This document shows, piece by piece, positions 7,233 to 14,861 of a stretch of 47,442 bases of DNA; positions within the stretch are counted from its first letter, which is position 1, and each line of letters opens with the position of its first letter. The notes beneath the pieces are model-generated. The model made no database searches. It saw only the letters and a list, made by a program, of their open reading frames with translations, and was not told the origin of the DNA. A program made the translations under genes and the position numbers. Source of the stretch: JANNXY01 sp964472605 (GTDB lineage: Bacteria; Patescibacteriota; Minisyncoccia; Phycocordibacterales; CAIZIN01); contig CAYYLG010000002.1 in assembly GCA_964472605.1 (NCBI GenBank), forward strand, positions 1-47,442, in the 5' to 3' direction.

Positions 7233-7745
7233 ATGAAAAGGATTGTTGTTAATAACAAAATGCAACAGGATTATGAGTATGATCTTGTTGAACCTATTGG
7301 GAAAAATTTTGATAAAGAATTTAAACCTGAACTTACACCAAAAGAAATGCTGGAGCTCGGAGTTTTCGGCGGGGTATATATGAGAGATGCTCAGGATGAA
7401 TATCCAAAGGAGTGGTTTATAAAGGCTAAGTTATCGCAAAGGGAAGATAATAAGCATCTGAAGGAATTAAATTATTTCGGTGTGAATGCTTCACAGCCAC
7501 TTTCTGAATGGAAACGAAAGGGTTGGATATACAATGATGATCCAAGAGGTTGGTTTGAATGGTATTGTCGCTACTATATGGGTAGGAGGATTAAAGGTGA
7601 GGACGAAAGACAGATCAAGAGATGGAAAGCTATAAGGAGGCATATTGCACAGGTGACCTATTCATGTAAAAAGGGAGACATAATGTGCCGTCCACGTCAG
7701 AGACAAGCAATACTCCATTGGGCCTATGACTCTAGGAAAATATAG
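7233..7745 (+). CDS. Conserved-looking hypothetical protein, 170 aa
   Basis: Not assigned to a named family. It is soluble, with many aromatic residues: YPKEWFIKAKLS, FGVNASQPLSEWKRKGWIYN, DPRGWFEWYCRYYMGRRI, then a basic tail (IKRWKAIRRHIAQ) ending RQRQAILHWAYDSRKI. The Trp/Tyr/Arg-rich block and the QAILHWAYDSRK end have the look of a conserved family; I recall similar C-termini in hypothetical proteins but cannot verify this here. It is a single-gene transcription unit with a TATACT box 6 nt before the ATG and a 15-bp terminator directly after the stop. Confidence 0.7.
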   Translation: MKRIVVNNKMQQDYEYDLVEPIGKNFDKEFKPELTPKEMLELGVFGGVYMRDAQDEYPKEWFIKAKLSQREDNKHLKELNYFGVNASQPLSEWKRKGWIYNDDPRGWFEWYCRYYMGRRIKGEDERQIKRWKAIRRHIAQVTYSCKKGDIMCRPRQRQAILHWAYDSRKI

Positions 7746-7746
7746 A

Positions 7747-7784
7747 AAACCAAAACCCTCCTTTCGGAGGGTTTTGGTTTAGCA
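7747..7784 (+). terminator. Strong intrinsic terminator, 15-bp stem
   Basis: AAACCAAAACCCTCC / GGAGGGTTTTGGTTT around the tetraloop TTTC (7747-7780), immediately after the stop of the 7233 gene. Confidence 0.85.
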
Positions 7785-8054
7785 AGACTTACCATAAGTG
7801 GAAGCTCGTTTGCATTTGTATATATTGGGACGTCTGAGCATGCACCAAGGTGAAGGCTACGCGACATCCCTCTGCAAGTGTTAAATGGAGCTCCAGTTGA
7901 GAGTAAACCTACTATCATTCTGTGCTTCCTACAGAGCCTGTCAAATACTAATTCCGGATAAAACAGTGGAGAAGTTGTGTATAACTTGTGCAGAAGTAGC
8001 AAAACTTGGTGGATAACAAATCAAACCACTACTACTTTACAAAATCAAGTTTGA
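7784..8054. other. Intergenic stretch with no convincing gene
   Basis: About 270 nt between the terminator and the next promoter. The minus strand is open from a TTG at 8002 and runs through the terminator to 7724, but it has no ATG at that start and no upstream -10 in the usual place. It could be a gene remnant, since the stretch MIVGLLSTGAPFNTC looks protein-like. The minus strand also carries TTATACACA (7976-7984), a DnaA-box match, and TTATCCACC (8008-8016). Two near-boxes alone do not make an origin. Confidence 0.4.
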
Positions 8055-8096
8055 TATAATGTAAATATGGTTAGTTCGAGCCTATTATTATCTTAA
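8055..8096 (+). other. TATAAT box followed by a possible 9-codon leaderless leader ORF
   Basis: Extended -10 TGA-TATAAT (8055-8060) lies 6 nt before an ATG at 8067 that opens MVSSSLLLS and stops at 8096, 10 nt before the 8107 gene. The spacing is the same as in real leaderless genes of this window. Either the 9-residue peptide is translated, or the box simply gives the 8107 gene a 40-nt leader. Confidence 0.35.
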
Positions 8097-8106
8097 TTAT
8101 AAATTT

Positions 8107-8784
8107 ATGAAAAAATTAAATCGTGGTTTTGGTCCTATTGCTATCATCGTTCTTATTGCACTTGGACTAGTCGTTGGAGGTGGAGTATATAAAGCATCAA
8201 AGGTTAAAAATGAAAATAAAAATCTAAACGCTACAACAACGGTTGATGTTAAATCAAATATGGGTAACAAGGGAACTATCAGAGATTTCCTTTCTTTTGG
8301 TAAGAAGGTTAGTTGTACGTTTACTCAGACAACACCTGCTGGTACAACATCTGGAACAGTCTATATAAATAATCCAAAAATGAGAGGGGATTTCGTGCTT
8401 AATGGATCTACTGGAAACATTAACTCTCACATGATCCGTCTAAATAATGATGTCTATGTTTGGATGGGTGCTCAGGGTGCAAAAATGAATATTTCAAATA
8501 TCAATACAGCCACAACAACACCAACTCAAAGTGGTCAGGTGAATTTGGACCAAAAAGTTGACTATACATGTATGGATTGGGACGGAGATGAATCAAAGTT
8601 TACTCTGCCTACAGACGTGAAGTTCTATGATATGAGCCAAATGATGCAAGGTAAGGGGATGATGGGTACCAATGCTAATGTAAACGCTAATGTAAATACC
8701 GGAGCTAATGCATGTAGTACTTGTAACAGTCTACCCGCTGGAGCAGCCAAGGATCAGTGTAAAGCAGCTTTGAATTGTAAGTAA
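8107..8784 (+). CDS. Membrane-anchored or secreted protein of unknown function
   Basis: The N-terminus MKKLNRGFGPIAIIVLIAL is a short basic tail plus one hydrophobic helix (residues ~8-29), the common CPR pattern of pseudopilin-like or signal-anchored proteins. The exported part (VSCTFTQTTPAGTTSGTVYI, MRGDFVLNGSTGN, HMIRLNNDVYVWMG) is beta-rich and resembles DUF4412/LolA-like folds in pattern only. An Asn/Ala/Val repeat (NANVNANVNTGANA) precedes a small C-terminal module with four cysteines (CSTCNSLPAGAAKDQCKAALNC). No enzymatic motif was seen. Confidence 0.65.
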   Translation: MKKLNRGFGPIAIIVLIALGLVVGGGVYKASKVKNENKNLNATTTVDVKSNMGNKGTIRDFLSFGKKVSCTFTQTTPAGTTSGTVYINNPKMRGDFVLNGSTGNINSHMIRLNNDVYVWMGAQGAKMNISNINTATTTPTQSGQVNLDQKVDYTCMDWDGDESKFTLPTDVKFYDMSQMMQGKGMMGTNANVNANVNTGANACSTCNSLPAGAAKDQCKAALNCK

Positions 8785-8863
8785 TTTAACGATATTTACA
8801 CTTACTTCAATTTGTTTCCTATAGATTTATACACTTGATTTTTAGCCCAAAAGTGGTAATTAT

Positions 8864-9961
8864 TTGCTAAGAAATGACATTTCGACCAATGTTGGAACTT
8901 GTATAAAAATAGAAAATGTTTCAAATGTTTTAGTAGAGTGTGCGGGTAAAAAGATTGAATCATTAAATACCGAGATAAATTTTAGTGAGGAAAGTGTAAA
9001 AATAGACAAGTCCACAAATATTTCCTTAAAGCATTGTATATTAAATGTTGATCATAGTGATAAACCACTATCAATTCATAATAGCAAAAATATAGAGATT
9101 GCTAATTCAGAGATCAGTAAGTTTTTTACGGTTGCTTATAAGACTTCTGGTTTGAACTTTCATAACAATGTTGTAAATGGATATATTGAATTAGATAATA
9201 TAAATAATTCAATATTGTCAAATAATACTTTTGTGGTAGCTACGGGATTCAATAATTTGGATGCCCCAGCGGCTGTTATTTTATCAAAATTTGGTAATAA
9301 AAATATTATTAGAAACAATTCAATAGACGGTAATGCAAAAGGTATATATACAGATAGAAATGGTGCAGATGATGGTGTTGTGTTAAATGACGAGCAAAAC
9401 TCAGTTGTAAGCAATAATGATATAAAGAATATATGGGACTGTGGGATAGAAACTATTGGCACTATTCAAAAAAATACCATGCAAAATAATATAATAAAGA
9501 ATGCCGGATACTGTGGTATTGGTGGATGGTATTGGAGTAATTGGATTGGAAATATTGTATCAAATAATACTTTCGATAATGTACCTAAACTATTTCAATT
9601 TACAAGACAGTATGGTTTAAGACCGAAAGGATTTAATAGAGATACACCACCACTACCTGCTGATTTTGGTATATATTTTAAAGACAATGTTTTTACAAAT
9701 AATAAGATTATTAATCCCCGTATTCCAGAGGAGGGGCGGAAATTATCGTCTGTTTTTAGTATTCAATGGGAAGTAGCAGTAAATGAAGGAGAAGTTATGC
9801 CAACAGCAAAGAAATTCTTTGTATCAAACAATGTCTTTAAAAATAATGATTTTAGTAGAGAATTAACGGCACCAATATTTTATCCTCAATCTGGATTTGT
9901 AGATGGCGGAAATAATATTTGTAATGATTCTGAGAATGAATCACCCTTTAAATGTAAGTAA
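8864..9961 (+). CDS. Right-handed beta-helix repeat protein lacking a normal N-terminus
   Basis: Asn-rich repeats (NSNVVNGY-, NNTFV-, NNSIDGN-, NNIIKNAG-type rungs, about 22-25 residues each) identify a parallel beta-helix as in pectin-lyase/NosD-like surface proteins. The reading frame opens just after an in-frame TAG at 8843 as PKSGNYLLRNDISTNVGTC, already the first rung of the fold. There is no ATG before the repeats, no signal peptide and no -10 box; the given start is a TTG. It is therefore probably a 5-prime-truncated gene or pseudogene, although a TTG start cannot be excluded. The gene is more AT-rich than its neighbours. Confidence 0.6.
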   Translation: MLRNDISTNVGTCIKIENVSNVLVECAGKKIESLNTEINFSEESVKIDKSTNISLKHCILNVDHSDKPLSIHNSKNIEIANSEISKFFTVAYKTSGLNFHNNVVNGYIELDNINNSILSNNTFVVATGFNNLDAPAAVILSKFGNKNIIRNNSIDGNAKGIYTDRNGADDGVVLNDEQNSVVSNNDIKNIWDCGIETIGTIQKNTMQNNIIKNAGYCGIGGWYWSNWIGNIVSNNTFDNVPKLFQFTRQYGLRPKGFNRDTPPLPADFGIYFKDNVFTNNKIINPRIPEEGRKLSSVFSIQWEVAVNEGEVMPTAKKFFVSNNVFKNNDFSRELTAPIFYPQSGFVDGGNNICNDSENESPFKCK

Positions 9962-10038
9962 TTATAGTGTTTATAATTTGGTGACAGTGCTGTATTTCAG
10001 GTGTAGACACAGAATAAATAATATAGTAAAAATATCAT

Positions 10039-10926
10039 ATGAAATACACAATTCTTCTGTTTTATAAATATGTAAAGATTCCTGACCCACAGGCTGTAAT
10101 GGTTTTTGTGCGTGGGCTGTGTACAGGTCTAGGCCTTAAAGGCAGAGCTATTATTGCCGAGGAGGGAGTAAATATGACCCTCGAAGGGACTTCAGAAAAT
10201 ATTCAAAAATTCATAGATACAATGAAGACTGATCCTCTAGTAAAGAGAATTGGCAGAAATGTTGATTGGAAAACAAGTGAGGGAAGCGGACAATCTTTTC
10301 CTAGGCTTTCTGTAAAGGTTCGCAAAGAAATTGTAGCGCTAAATTTGGGTGAAGAGGATTTCAATCCAAATGAAACTACTGGAAAATATCTAAAGCCAGA
10401 AGAGCTAAATGAATTATATGAAAAGAACGATGACTTCGTTGTGGTAGATATGCGTAATGATTATGAATTCAAGGTAGGACATTTCCGAAATTCTATAAAT
10501 CCAGAAATGGAAAACTTCCGTGATCTTCCAAAGGTTTTACCAAAGCTTGAAAATCTAAAAGATAAAAAAGTTGTAACAGTATGTACAGGTGGAGTTAGGT
10601 GTGAGAAGGCGTCAGGATATCTGGTTAAAAAAGGATTTAAAAATGTTTATCAACTAAATGGTGGAATGCATAGATATATGGAGAAGTTTGGTAACAAGGA
10701 TTTCCTAGGTAAGCTCTATGTGTTTGATGGACGTGTGGTTGCTGGTCCAGATGGTCAACATGAAGTGGTGGGAAGATGTGAGGTTTGTAGACATCATACA
10801 GAGAGGTATGAGAACTGTGCTGATCCGCTCTGTCATAAGCATATATTGATATGTGATTCATGTGTAAAGTCAGGTGGAGTATATTGTGTAGAATGTCGAG
10901 ACAAGAAACTGGCTTCCGTTGTATAA
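10039..10926 (+). CDS. trhO: tRNA uridine(34) hydroxylase / rhodanese-like protein TrhO
   Basis: Member of the YceA/TrhO family, which hydroxylates U34 of certain tRNAs at C5. An N-terminal ferredoxin-like domain (LLFYKYVKI, GRAIIAEEGVNMTLEGT) is followed by a rhodanese domain (VVVDMRNDYEFKVGHFRN) with active-site loop CTGGVRCEKA and a cysteine-rich C-terminus (CEVCRHHTERYENCADPLCHKH, two further CxxC pairs) characteristic of the family. At 295 aa it is normal length. A TATAGT (10022-10027) lies 11 nt before the ATG. Confidence 0.9.
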   Translation: MKYTILLFYKYVKIPDPQAVMVFVRGLCTGLGLKGRAIIAEEGVNMTLEGTSENIQKFIDTMKTDPLVKRIGRNVDWKTSEGSGQSFPRLSVKVRKEIVALNLGEEDFNPNETTGKYLKPEELNELYEKNDDFVVVDMRNDYEFKVGHFRNSINPEMENFRDLPKVLPKLENLKDKKVVTVCTGGVRCEKASGYLVKKGFKNVYQLNGGMHRYMEKFGNKDFLGKLYVFDGRVVAGPDGQHEVVGRCEVCRHHTERYENCADPLCHKHILICDSCVKSGGVYCVECRDKKLASVV

Positions 10927-10967
10927 TGTCTGCATTATAAAGTTTGCTGTTAATTAGTTTTAAACTT

Positions 10968-11399
10968 ATGAATAGTATTATGAATTGTTGCAAGGTTAAC
11001 AAAGATGTGGCTTTGCTAGTTGGTAGAATTATTATTGGAGCACTTTTGGCTCTAGCTGGTTGGATGAAGGTTTCTGATATTGCTTCTACAATTGGATTCT
11101 TTGCACAGATTGGTTTCCCAGCATTCCTTGCTTACTTCGTAGCATATGCTGAACTTATCGCAGGTATCTTTGTTGTCCTTGGTCTTTGGACCAGGAAGTC
11201 ATCTATGCTCCTTGCGATCATTATGATCGTTGCGGTATGGGTTACAAGAGCTGGTGGTCCTCAGATGTTTGGTTACCCGCTAGCGCTTTTTGCAGGATTC
11301 CTAATCCTTTCTGCAGTTGGATCTGGAAAGTTTGCAGTTAAACCTTGCTCTTGCTGTGAAGCTGGAAACGGCGCTACTTGTGGAGTTTCAAATTCATAA
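10968..11399 (+). CDS. DoxX family membrane protein
   Basis: Four transmembrane helices with family features (VGRIIIGALLALAGWMKVSD, FFAQIGFPAFLAYFVAYAELIAG, LGLWTRKSSMLLA, FLILSAVGSGKF). The C-terminus is short and cysteine-rich (KPCSCCEAGNGATC). DoxX-like proteins are linked to thiol/redox processes, but their biochemical role is poorly defined. I chose the first ATG (10968); the longer TTG start at 10944 is unlikely. It ends in a perfect palindromic terminator shared with gpmI. Confidence 0.8.
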   Translation: MNSIMNCCKVNKDVALLVGRIIIGALLALAGWMKVSDIASTIGFFAQIGFPAFLAYFVAYAELIAGIFVVLGLWTRKSSMLLAIIMIVAVWVTRAGGPQMFGYPLALFAGFLILSAVGSGKFAVKPCSCCEAGNGATCGVSNS

Positions 11400-11412
11400 T
11401 CTAAATTTGAAT

Positions 11413-11448
11413 AAACAAAAAGCCGACCAATTGGTCGGCTTTTTGTTT
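11413..11448. terminator. Perfect 36-bp palindromic bidirectional terminator
   Basis: An uninterrupted inverted repeat centred at 11430/11431 (core AGCCGACCAATTGGTCGGCT) with flanking A/T runs separates convergent doxX (+) and gpmI (-). It functions symmetrically. Confidence 0.9.
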
Positions 11449-12950
11449 TAATCTATCAAACTTTTTCCGGTCATGAAGTCTGGTTTTTTGATTTCTAATA
11501 TCTCTAGAATAGTTGGTGCAATATCGGCAAGTGTTCCAGAATTTAAATGATAGTCCGTTGATGTCAGAATTGCTGGTACAGGGTTTGTGGTGTGAGCTGT
11601 ATGTTTGTTGCCTGTCTCAGGATCAATGTTTAATTCAGCATTACCATGATCAGCGGTGATAAAGACTACTCCACCTACAGAATTCATTGCTTCTACAACT
11701 CTACCGAGCTGTTTATCAACTTCCTCTAATGCTTCTACTATAGCCGGCACATTAGCTGTATGTCCAACCATGTCAGGGTTGGCGAAGTTGATGAAGATGA
11801 AGTTTGTACCAGCTTTAATTTCTTCTACTGCCTTATCTGCAATTCCTTCAGCGCGCATTTTTGGAGCTTGGTCATGAGTTTTTACATCCTTGCGACTATC
11901 TAAGAGAATATGTTTTTCGCCTGGATACGGTTTCTCAACTCCACCATTTAGGAAATATGTAGCATGAGGGAATTTCTCTGTCTCGGCGATATGAGCTTGA
12001 GTCATACCTGCATTTGAAATTTCTTTAGCCAGAGTTGTATCTATCTGTACAGGAGGGAAGGCGACAAGGCATTTGAATTCTACTGAATACTCAGTAAGTG
12101 TAGCAAAACAAATATCCATCCCTTGAGTTTTTTCAAGAATTTTTTTTGTAATCATTCTGGCTCTGTCTGCTCGGAAGTTAAAGAAGAATATTCCGTCACC
12201 ATTCTCAATTTTACAACCCTTTCCATCAGGTGTATTACAAACCATTGGCTCAAGATGTTCGTCGAGTTTTCCATCTTTGTATAACCCCTCAATAAATTCT
12301 GATGGTTTAATTGCACAGACATTTCCATGACATTCAAAAAGTGCTTGTTCAACCTTTTGTAGTCTATCCCAATTATTGTCACGATCCATTGCATAGAATC
12401 TACCAGATACTGTGGCAATAAATGCTATGTCAATTTCTTTCAAAACTTCTTCAAGATCTTTTAGGTATTTTCCAGCACTTTGAGGGGCGGTGTCACGTCC
12501 ATCTGTGAATACATGTATCGCAACTTTTTTGATCCCAGCTTTTTTAGCAGCTCTTAGAAATGCAAAGAGATGATCTTGGTGAGCATGAACTCCACCATCG
12601 CCGATAAGTCCTTGTACATGTAGGGTAGAATTATTTTTCAAAACATGTTCAAAAAGTGTTGTAAATGCAGGGTTTTTCTCGTACTCACCAGTATCTATTG
12701 CCTTACCGATTCGAACGAGTTCGGTATCGAGTGCTCGTCCAGCACCTATAGTAGTGTGACCAATCTCAGAGTTGCCCATTTGACCTTCTGGGAGCCCTAC
12801 AGCAAGCCCAGATGCCTCTAGGCAAGCATGTGGGTAGGATGCCCAGTATTTGTCGAAATTAGGGGTTTTGGCCTCTGCGATAGCGTTATCTTTGACTTCT
12901 TCTCTATAACCCCATCCGTCTAAAATTATAAGTGCAACTTGTTTTTTCAT
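11448..12950 (-). CDS. gpmI: 2,3-bisphosphoglycerate-independent phosphoglycerate mutase
   Basis: Interconverts 3- and 2-phosphoglycerate with two Mn ions. The metal/nucleophile motifs are clear: ILDGWGYRE (residues ~9-17), GQMGNSEIGHTTIGAGR with nucleophile Ser61, and C-terminal TADHGNAE and GNKHTAHTTNPVP metal ligands. At 500 aa it is normal length. With eno at 14862 it provides the last steps before pyruvate kinase. The first 18 codons are duplicated after a spurious gap (13053-13107). Reading through the second copy, the upstream region has TTGATT-17-CACAAT with 8 nt to the ATG. Confidence 0.96.
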   Translation of the reverse strand: MKKQVALIILDGWGYREEVKDNAIAEAKTPNFDKYWASYPHACLEASGLAVGLPEGQMGNSEIGHTTIGAGRALDTELVRIGKAIDTGEYEKNPAFTTLFEHVLKNNSTLHVQGLIGDGGVHAHQDHLFAFLRAAKKAGIKKVAIHVFTDGRDTAPQSAGKYLKDLEEVLKEIDIAFIATVSGRFYAMDRDNNWDRLQKVEQALFECHGNVCAIKPSEFIEGLYKDGKLDEHLEPMVCNTPDGKGCKIENGDGIFFFNFRADRARMITKKILEKTQGMDICFATLTEYSVEFKCLVAFPPVQIDTTLAKEISNAGMTQAHIAETEKFPHATYFLNGGVEKPYPGEKHILLDSRKDVKTHDQAPKMRAEGIADKAVEEIKAGTNFIFINFANPDMVGHTANVPAIVEALEEVDKQLGRVVEAMNSVGGVVFITADHGNAELNIDPETGNKHTAHTTNPVPAILTSTDYHLNSGTLADIAPTILEILEIKKPDFMTGKSLID

Positions 12951-13107
12951 AGNNNNNNNNNNNNNNNNNNNNNNNNNNNNNNNNNNNNNNNNNNNNNNNN
13001 NNNNNNNNNNNNNNNNNNNNNNNNNNNNNNNNNNNNNNNNNNNNNNNNNNNNTCTTCTCTATAACCCCATCCGTCTAAAATTATAAGTGCAACTTGTTTT
13101 TTCATAG
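12898..13107. other. Scaffold gap (100 N) flanked by identical 55-bp contig ends: assembly artefact
   Basis: Bases 12898-12952 and 13053-13107 are identical (both begin TCTTCTCTATAACCCC and end TTTTCATAG) on the two sides of 100 Ns (12953-13052). The contig ends therefore overlap by 55 bp, and no sequence is likely to be missing. It should not be read as a biological direct repeat or as a duplicated gpmI start. Confidence 0.92.
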
Positions 13108-13148
13108 ATACATATTGTGCCGAATATTCTGACTAAAATCAATAAACA

Positions 13149-13176
13149 TTGACTTATTGTTTAAAAATGTTAATTT
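13149..13176 (+). promoter_or_regulatory. Promoter of the 13187 orphan gene
   Basis: TTGACT (13149-13154), about 16 nt, TAATTT (13171-13176), then 10 nt to the ATG. The -35 is much better than those of the core genes here. Confidence 0.45.
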
Positions 13177-13186
13177 GCTTTGAGCC

Positions 13187-13510
13187 ATGTTTGAACAAAA
13201 ATTCGCACCTCAAAATAATCCAAGTAACATTCCACTTTGTTTTGGTGATAGGGTTCTGGTCAGTATCCAGTTCACTCTGTTGCCAGCGATTTGGGAGATT
13301 CTTGGATATGATAATCAGAATGAAAATATTCGCGCGCTACTCGAGAGTTTGGGTAATGTGCCAGAAAATATTTCCTGGAATCAAGGATTATGGGTTCCAG
13401 AGAAATTTGGAAAGTTTCTTTCTGATTGGATCTTCGAGCGGTCAAGAGTGAATTCGAGCTTTCTCTTCGAGCCTCATCAGATCATCGATCGTGTTGCATC
13501 GCATCCTTAG
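13187..13510 (+). CDS. Small orphan protein, 107 aa
   Basis: No family recognised: MFEQKFAPQNNPSNIPLCFG ... LFEPHQIIDRVASHP, soluble and rich in aromatic residues. An alternative frame (13149-13451) is also open, but this frame agrees with the terminator: the TAG stop is part of the TTAG tetraloop of a 10-bp hairpin followed by T6. It belongs to the dispersed class of small genes with terminator-embedded stops. Codons such as ATC, CTC, TCG and GAG are more frequent than in neighbouring core genes. Confidence 0.6.
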   Translation: MFEQKFAPQNNPSNIPLCFGDRVLVSIQFTLLPAIWEILGYDNQNENIRALLESLGNVPENISWNQGLWVPEKFGKFLSDWIFERSRVNSSFLFEPHQIIDRVASHP

Positions 13511-13526
13511 GGGTGTGGTGTTTTTT
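13497..13526 (+). terminator. Terminator with the stop codon in its tetraloop
   Basis: CATCGCATCC pairs with GGGTGTGGTG (13497-13506 with 13511-13520; three G-U pairs) around the loop TTAG, followed by TTTTTT. TAG (13508-13510) is the stop codon of the 13187 gene. Confidence 0.8.
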
Positions 13527-13544
13527 ATTTTTAAAATCACATGA

Positions 13545-13550
13545 TAGAAT
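13545..13550 (+). promoter_or_regulatory. Extended -10 box of the 13559 kinase gene
   Basis: TGA-TAGAAT ending 8 nt before the ATG at 13559; leaderless or near-leaderless arrangement. Confidence 0.5.
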
Positions 13551-13558
13551 AAATACCC

Positions 13559-14107
13559 ATGAGACTAGCTTTCGTGGGACATGCAGCTGTAGGTAAGGAC
13601 ACCTTGGCTCTTTATGTCTCCAAAAGGTTATCTATTCCAAATGTTTCGTCAGGTGATATGATTCGCAAATATGTAACTGACAATAATCTTGGAACACTCG
13701 AAAGAGAAAATTTGAAAAAGGTTGGTAATAGTCTCCGCCAGGAATTCGGCGGAGATTTTCTCGTTAGGCTAGCCGTAGAACTTCATGATAAAGGAGATAT
13801 CGTTCTAAGTGGTTTACGCACTATAGATGAAGTTATGACATTTAAAGAATTAGGGGGAATTGTGATCTCAGTAACAGCACCAGCTGAACGCAGGTATGAT
13901 CTGGCTAAAATGCGAAATAGAATTGATGATGGGGTCTCATTTGAAGAATGGAAAAAGAATGAGGAAGGCGAGTACACAAGTGATGATAGTAAAAAGCAAA
14001 ACATCAATGGTGTTATCGCTCTTGCTGATTATGAGATACAAAATCTAGGAACTTTGGATGATTTATATAAGGAGTGTGATGAGCTACTAAAAAGTTTATT
14101 ATTTTAA
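13559..14107 (+). CDS. P-loop nucleoside/nucleotide kinase-like protein (AAA_17/dephospho-CoA kinase-like)
   Basis: The N-terminus MRLAFVGHAAVGKDTLALYV carries a Walker A of kinase type (GHAAVGKDT), followed by SSGDMIRKYV (substrate region as in NMP kinases), GDIVLSGLRTIDEV (Walker B-like strand) and AERRYDLAKMRNR, a basic region like the lid arginines. At 182 aa it is close to dephospho-CoA and shikimate kinase-like proteins. The substrate cannot be told from motifs. It follows the orphan gene at 13187 but has its own -10 box. Confidence 0.65.
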   Translation: MRLAFVGHAAVGKDTLALYVSKRLSIPNVSSGDMIRKYVTDNNLGTLERENLKKVGNSLRQEFGGDFLVRLAVELHDKGDIVLSGLRTIDEVMTFKELGGIVISVTAPAERRYDLAKMRNRIDDGVSFEEWKKNEEGEYTSDDSKKQNINGVIALADYEIQNLGTLDDLYKECDELLKSLLF

Positions 14108-14109
14108 AA

Positions 14110-14134
14110 TAAAAAAAGTGGTAATCTACCACCC
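14110..14134 (-). terminator. Minus-strand terminator overlapping a stop codon
   Basis: On the minus strand GTGGTA-GAT-TACCAC is followed by T7. The TAG stop of the 14126 gene (14128-14126) begins in the left arm and ends in the loop. Confidence 0.65.
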
Positions 14135-14440
14135 ACGATTATCTTTCATCCTGTCTGTATTATCGCGCTTTTTCTGAAAATCGATCCCCATCAATATTAG
14201 TCGTTGGAGAATGTTTCTGATCCAACCCTTACAAAACGTTGAATCAAACAAAATAAGTGTTGATAGGTGTTTATGAATCATTTCATCAAGCTCAATTTCA
14301 GCAAGGAGTGTGAAAGGACCTAAAAGGTCGTGATTGTCGTATAAGGTTTGCTCAAGTTCCTCAATTGGTTCATTGGTAATACGAACCAATAGTTGAGGTG
14401 TGTTGTCTCGAATAATGAGAATGCGTAATTTAGGTTCCAT
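14126..14440 (-). CDS. Small orphan protein, about 104 aa
   Basis: From the ATG at 14440 it reads MEPKLRILIIRDNTPQLLVR and ends NTDRMKDNRGW; the middle is acidic (EPIEELEQTLYDNHDLLGPF, EIELDEMIHKHL). No family recognised. The frame continues upstream to a TTG at 14533, but TTGCAA-16-TAAGTT with a GGAAAG stretch just before the ATG favours 14440. It is divergent from the 14524 gene. The stop lies within the terminator hairpin, as in other small orphan genes here. Confidence 0.5.
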   Translation of the reverse strand: MEPKLRILIIRDNTPQLLVRITNEPIEELEQTLYDNHDLLGPFTLLAEIELDEMIHKHLSTLILFDSTFCKGWIRNILQRLILMGIDFQKKRDNTDRMKDNRGW

Positions 14441-14482
14441 ATCTTTCCAAAACTTAACACAGATTTCGTGAATTGCAATGTT

Positions 14483-14511
14483 TTGACTTTTGGGGTTGAG
14501 AGTGGCAATAT
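14483..14511 (+). promoter_or_regulatory. Promoter of the 14524 gene
   Basis: TTGACT (14483-14488), 17-nt spacer, CAATAT (14506-14511), 12 nt to the ATG. Confidence 0.5.
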
Positions 14512-14523
14512 GCGCATAGCAAA

Positions 14524-14811
14524 ATGAGCACAAAAAATCTGAGACTCTTGGCTATTAGGATTGAACCATCTGGAACTGGTGATAATGACGAAAATAATCG
14601 TCTGAGAGCAACTTCATGCTTGGATTGTGGTTATCCTCATGCGCAAGGTGTTGACATGTGCGAGACCTGCATTAGCAAAGTTTCTCACAGAAGACAAAGT
14701 GCTGAGGATGATTATAGAGCATTTGTTGGTGGATCAATAGGATCCGTTCATTCACATAGATTTGGATATGTTGATCCAAGTGACAGAAGGCAAAGGTGGC
14801 TTCTCGACTAG
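14524..14811 (+). CDS. Small orphan protein with a putative zinc-binding C4 motif, 95 aa
   Basis: Two CxxC pairs (CLDCGYPHAQGVDMCETC, about residues 33-50) look like a zinc ribbon or knuckle. The rest is polar and Arg/Ser/Gly-rich (EPSGTGDNDENNRLRA, SHRRQSAEDDYRAFVGG). No named family. It is preceded by a -35/-10 pair, and its TAG stop is in the loop of the terminator hairpin. An adaptor or nucleic-acid-binding role is possible but unproven. Confidence 0.6.
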   Translation: MSTKNLRLLAIRIEPSGTGDNDENNRLRATSCLDCGYPHAQGVDMCETCISKVSHRRQSAEDDYRAFVGGSIGSVHSHRFGYVDPSDRRQRWLLD

Positions 14812-14827
14812 TGAGAGCAACTTTTTT
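14796..14827 (+). terminator. Terminator with the stop codon in its loop
   Basis: GTGGCTTCTC pairs with GAGAGCAAC (one bulge, one mismatch) around the loop GACTAGT, followed by T6. The loop contains the TAG stop (14809-14811). Confidence 0.65.
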
Positions 14828-14831
14828 ATTT

Positions 14832-14857
14832 AAAAAACTCCCAATTGGGAGTTTTTT
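14832..14857 (-). terminator. Terminator of eno
   Basis: Perfect inverted repeat around CTCCCAATTGGGAG with A6/T6 flanks, 5 nt downstream of the eno stop on the minus strand. Confidence 0.85.
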
Positions 14858-14861
14858 GATT

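Noticed and set aside
7724..8002. Minus-strand frame of 92 codons as a gene
   Set aside because: No ATG, no -10 box at the expected distance, and it would read through a strong terminator; kept only as a possible remnant.
12898..13107. 55-bp direct repeat as a mobile element or attachment site
   Set aside because: It flanks exactly 100 Ns and equals the contig overlap: an assembly artefact.
13149..13451. Alternative frame MTYCLKMLICFEPC over the 13187 gene
   Set aside because: Starts within the -35 box and its stop is unrelated to the terminator; the 13187 frame ends in the terminator loop.
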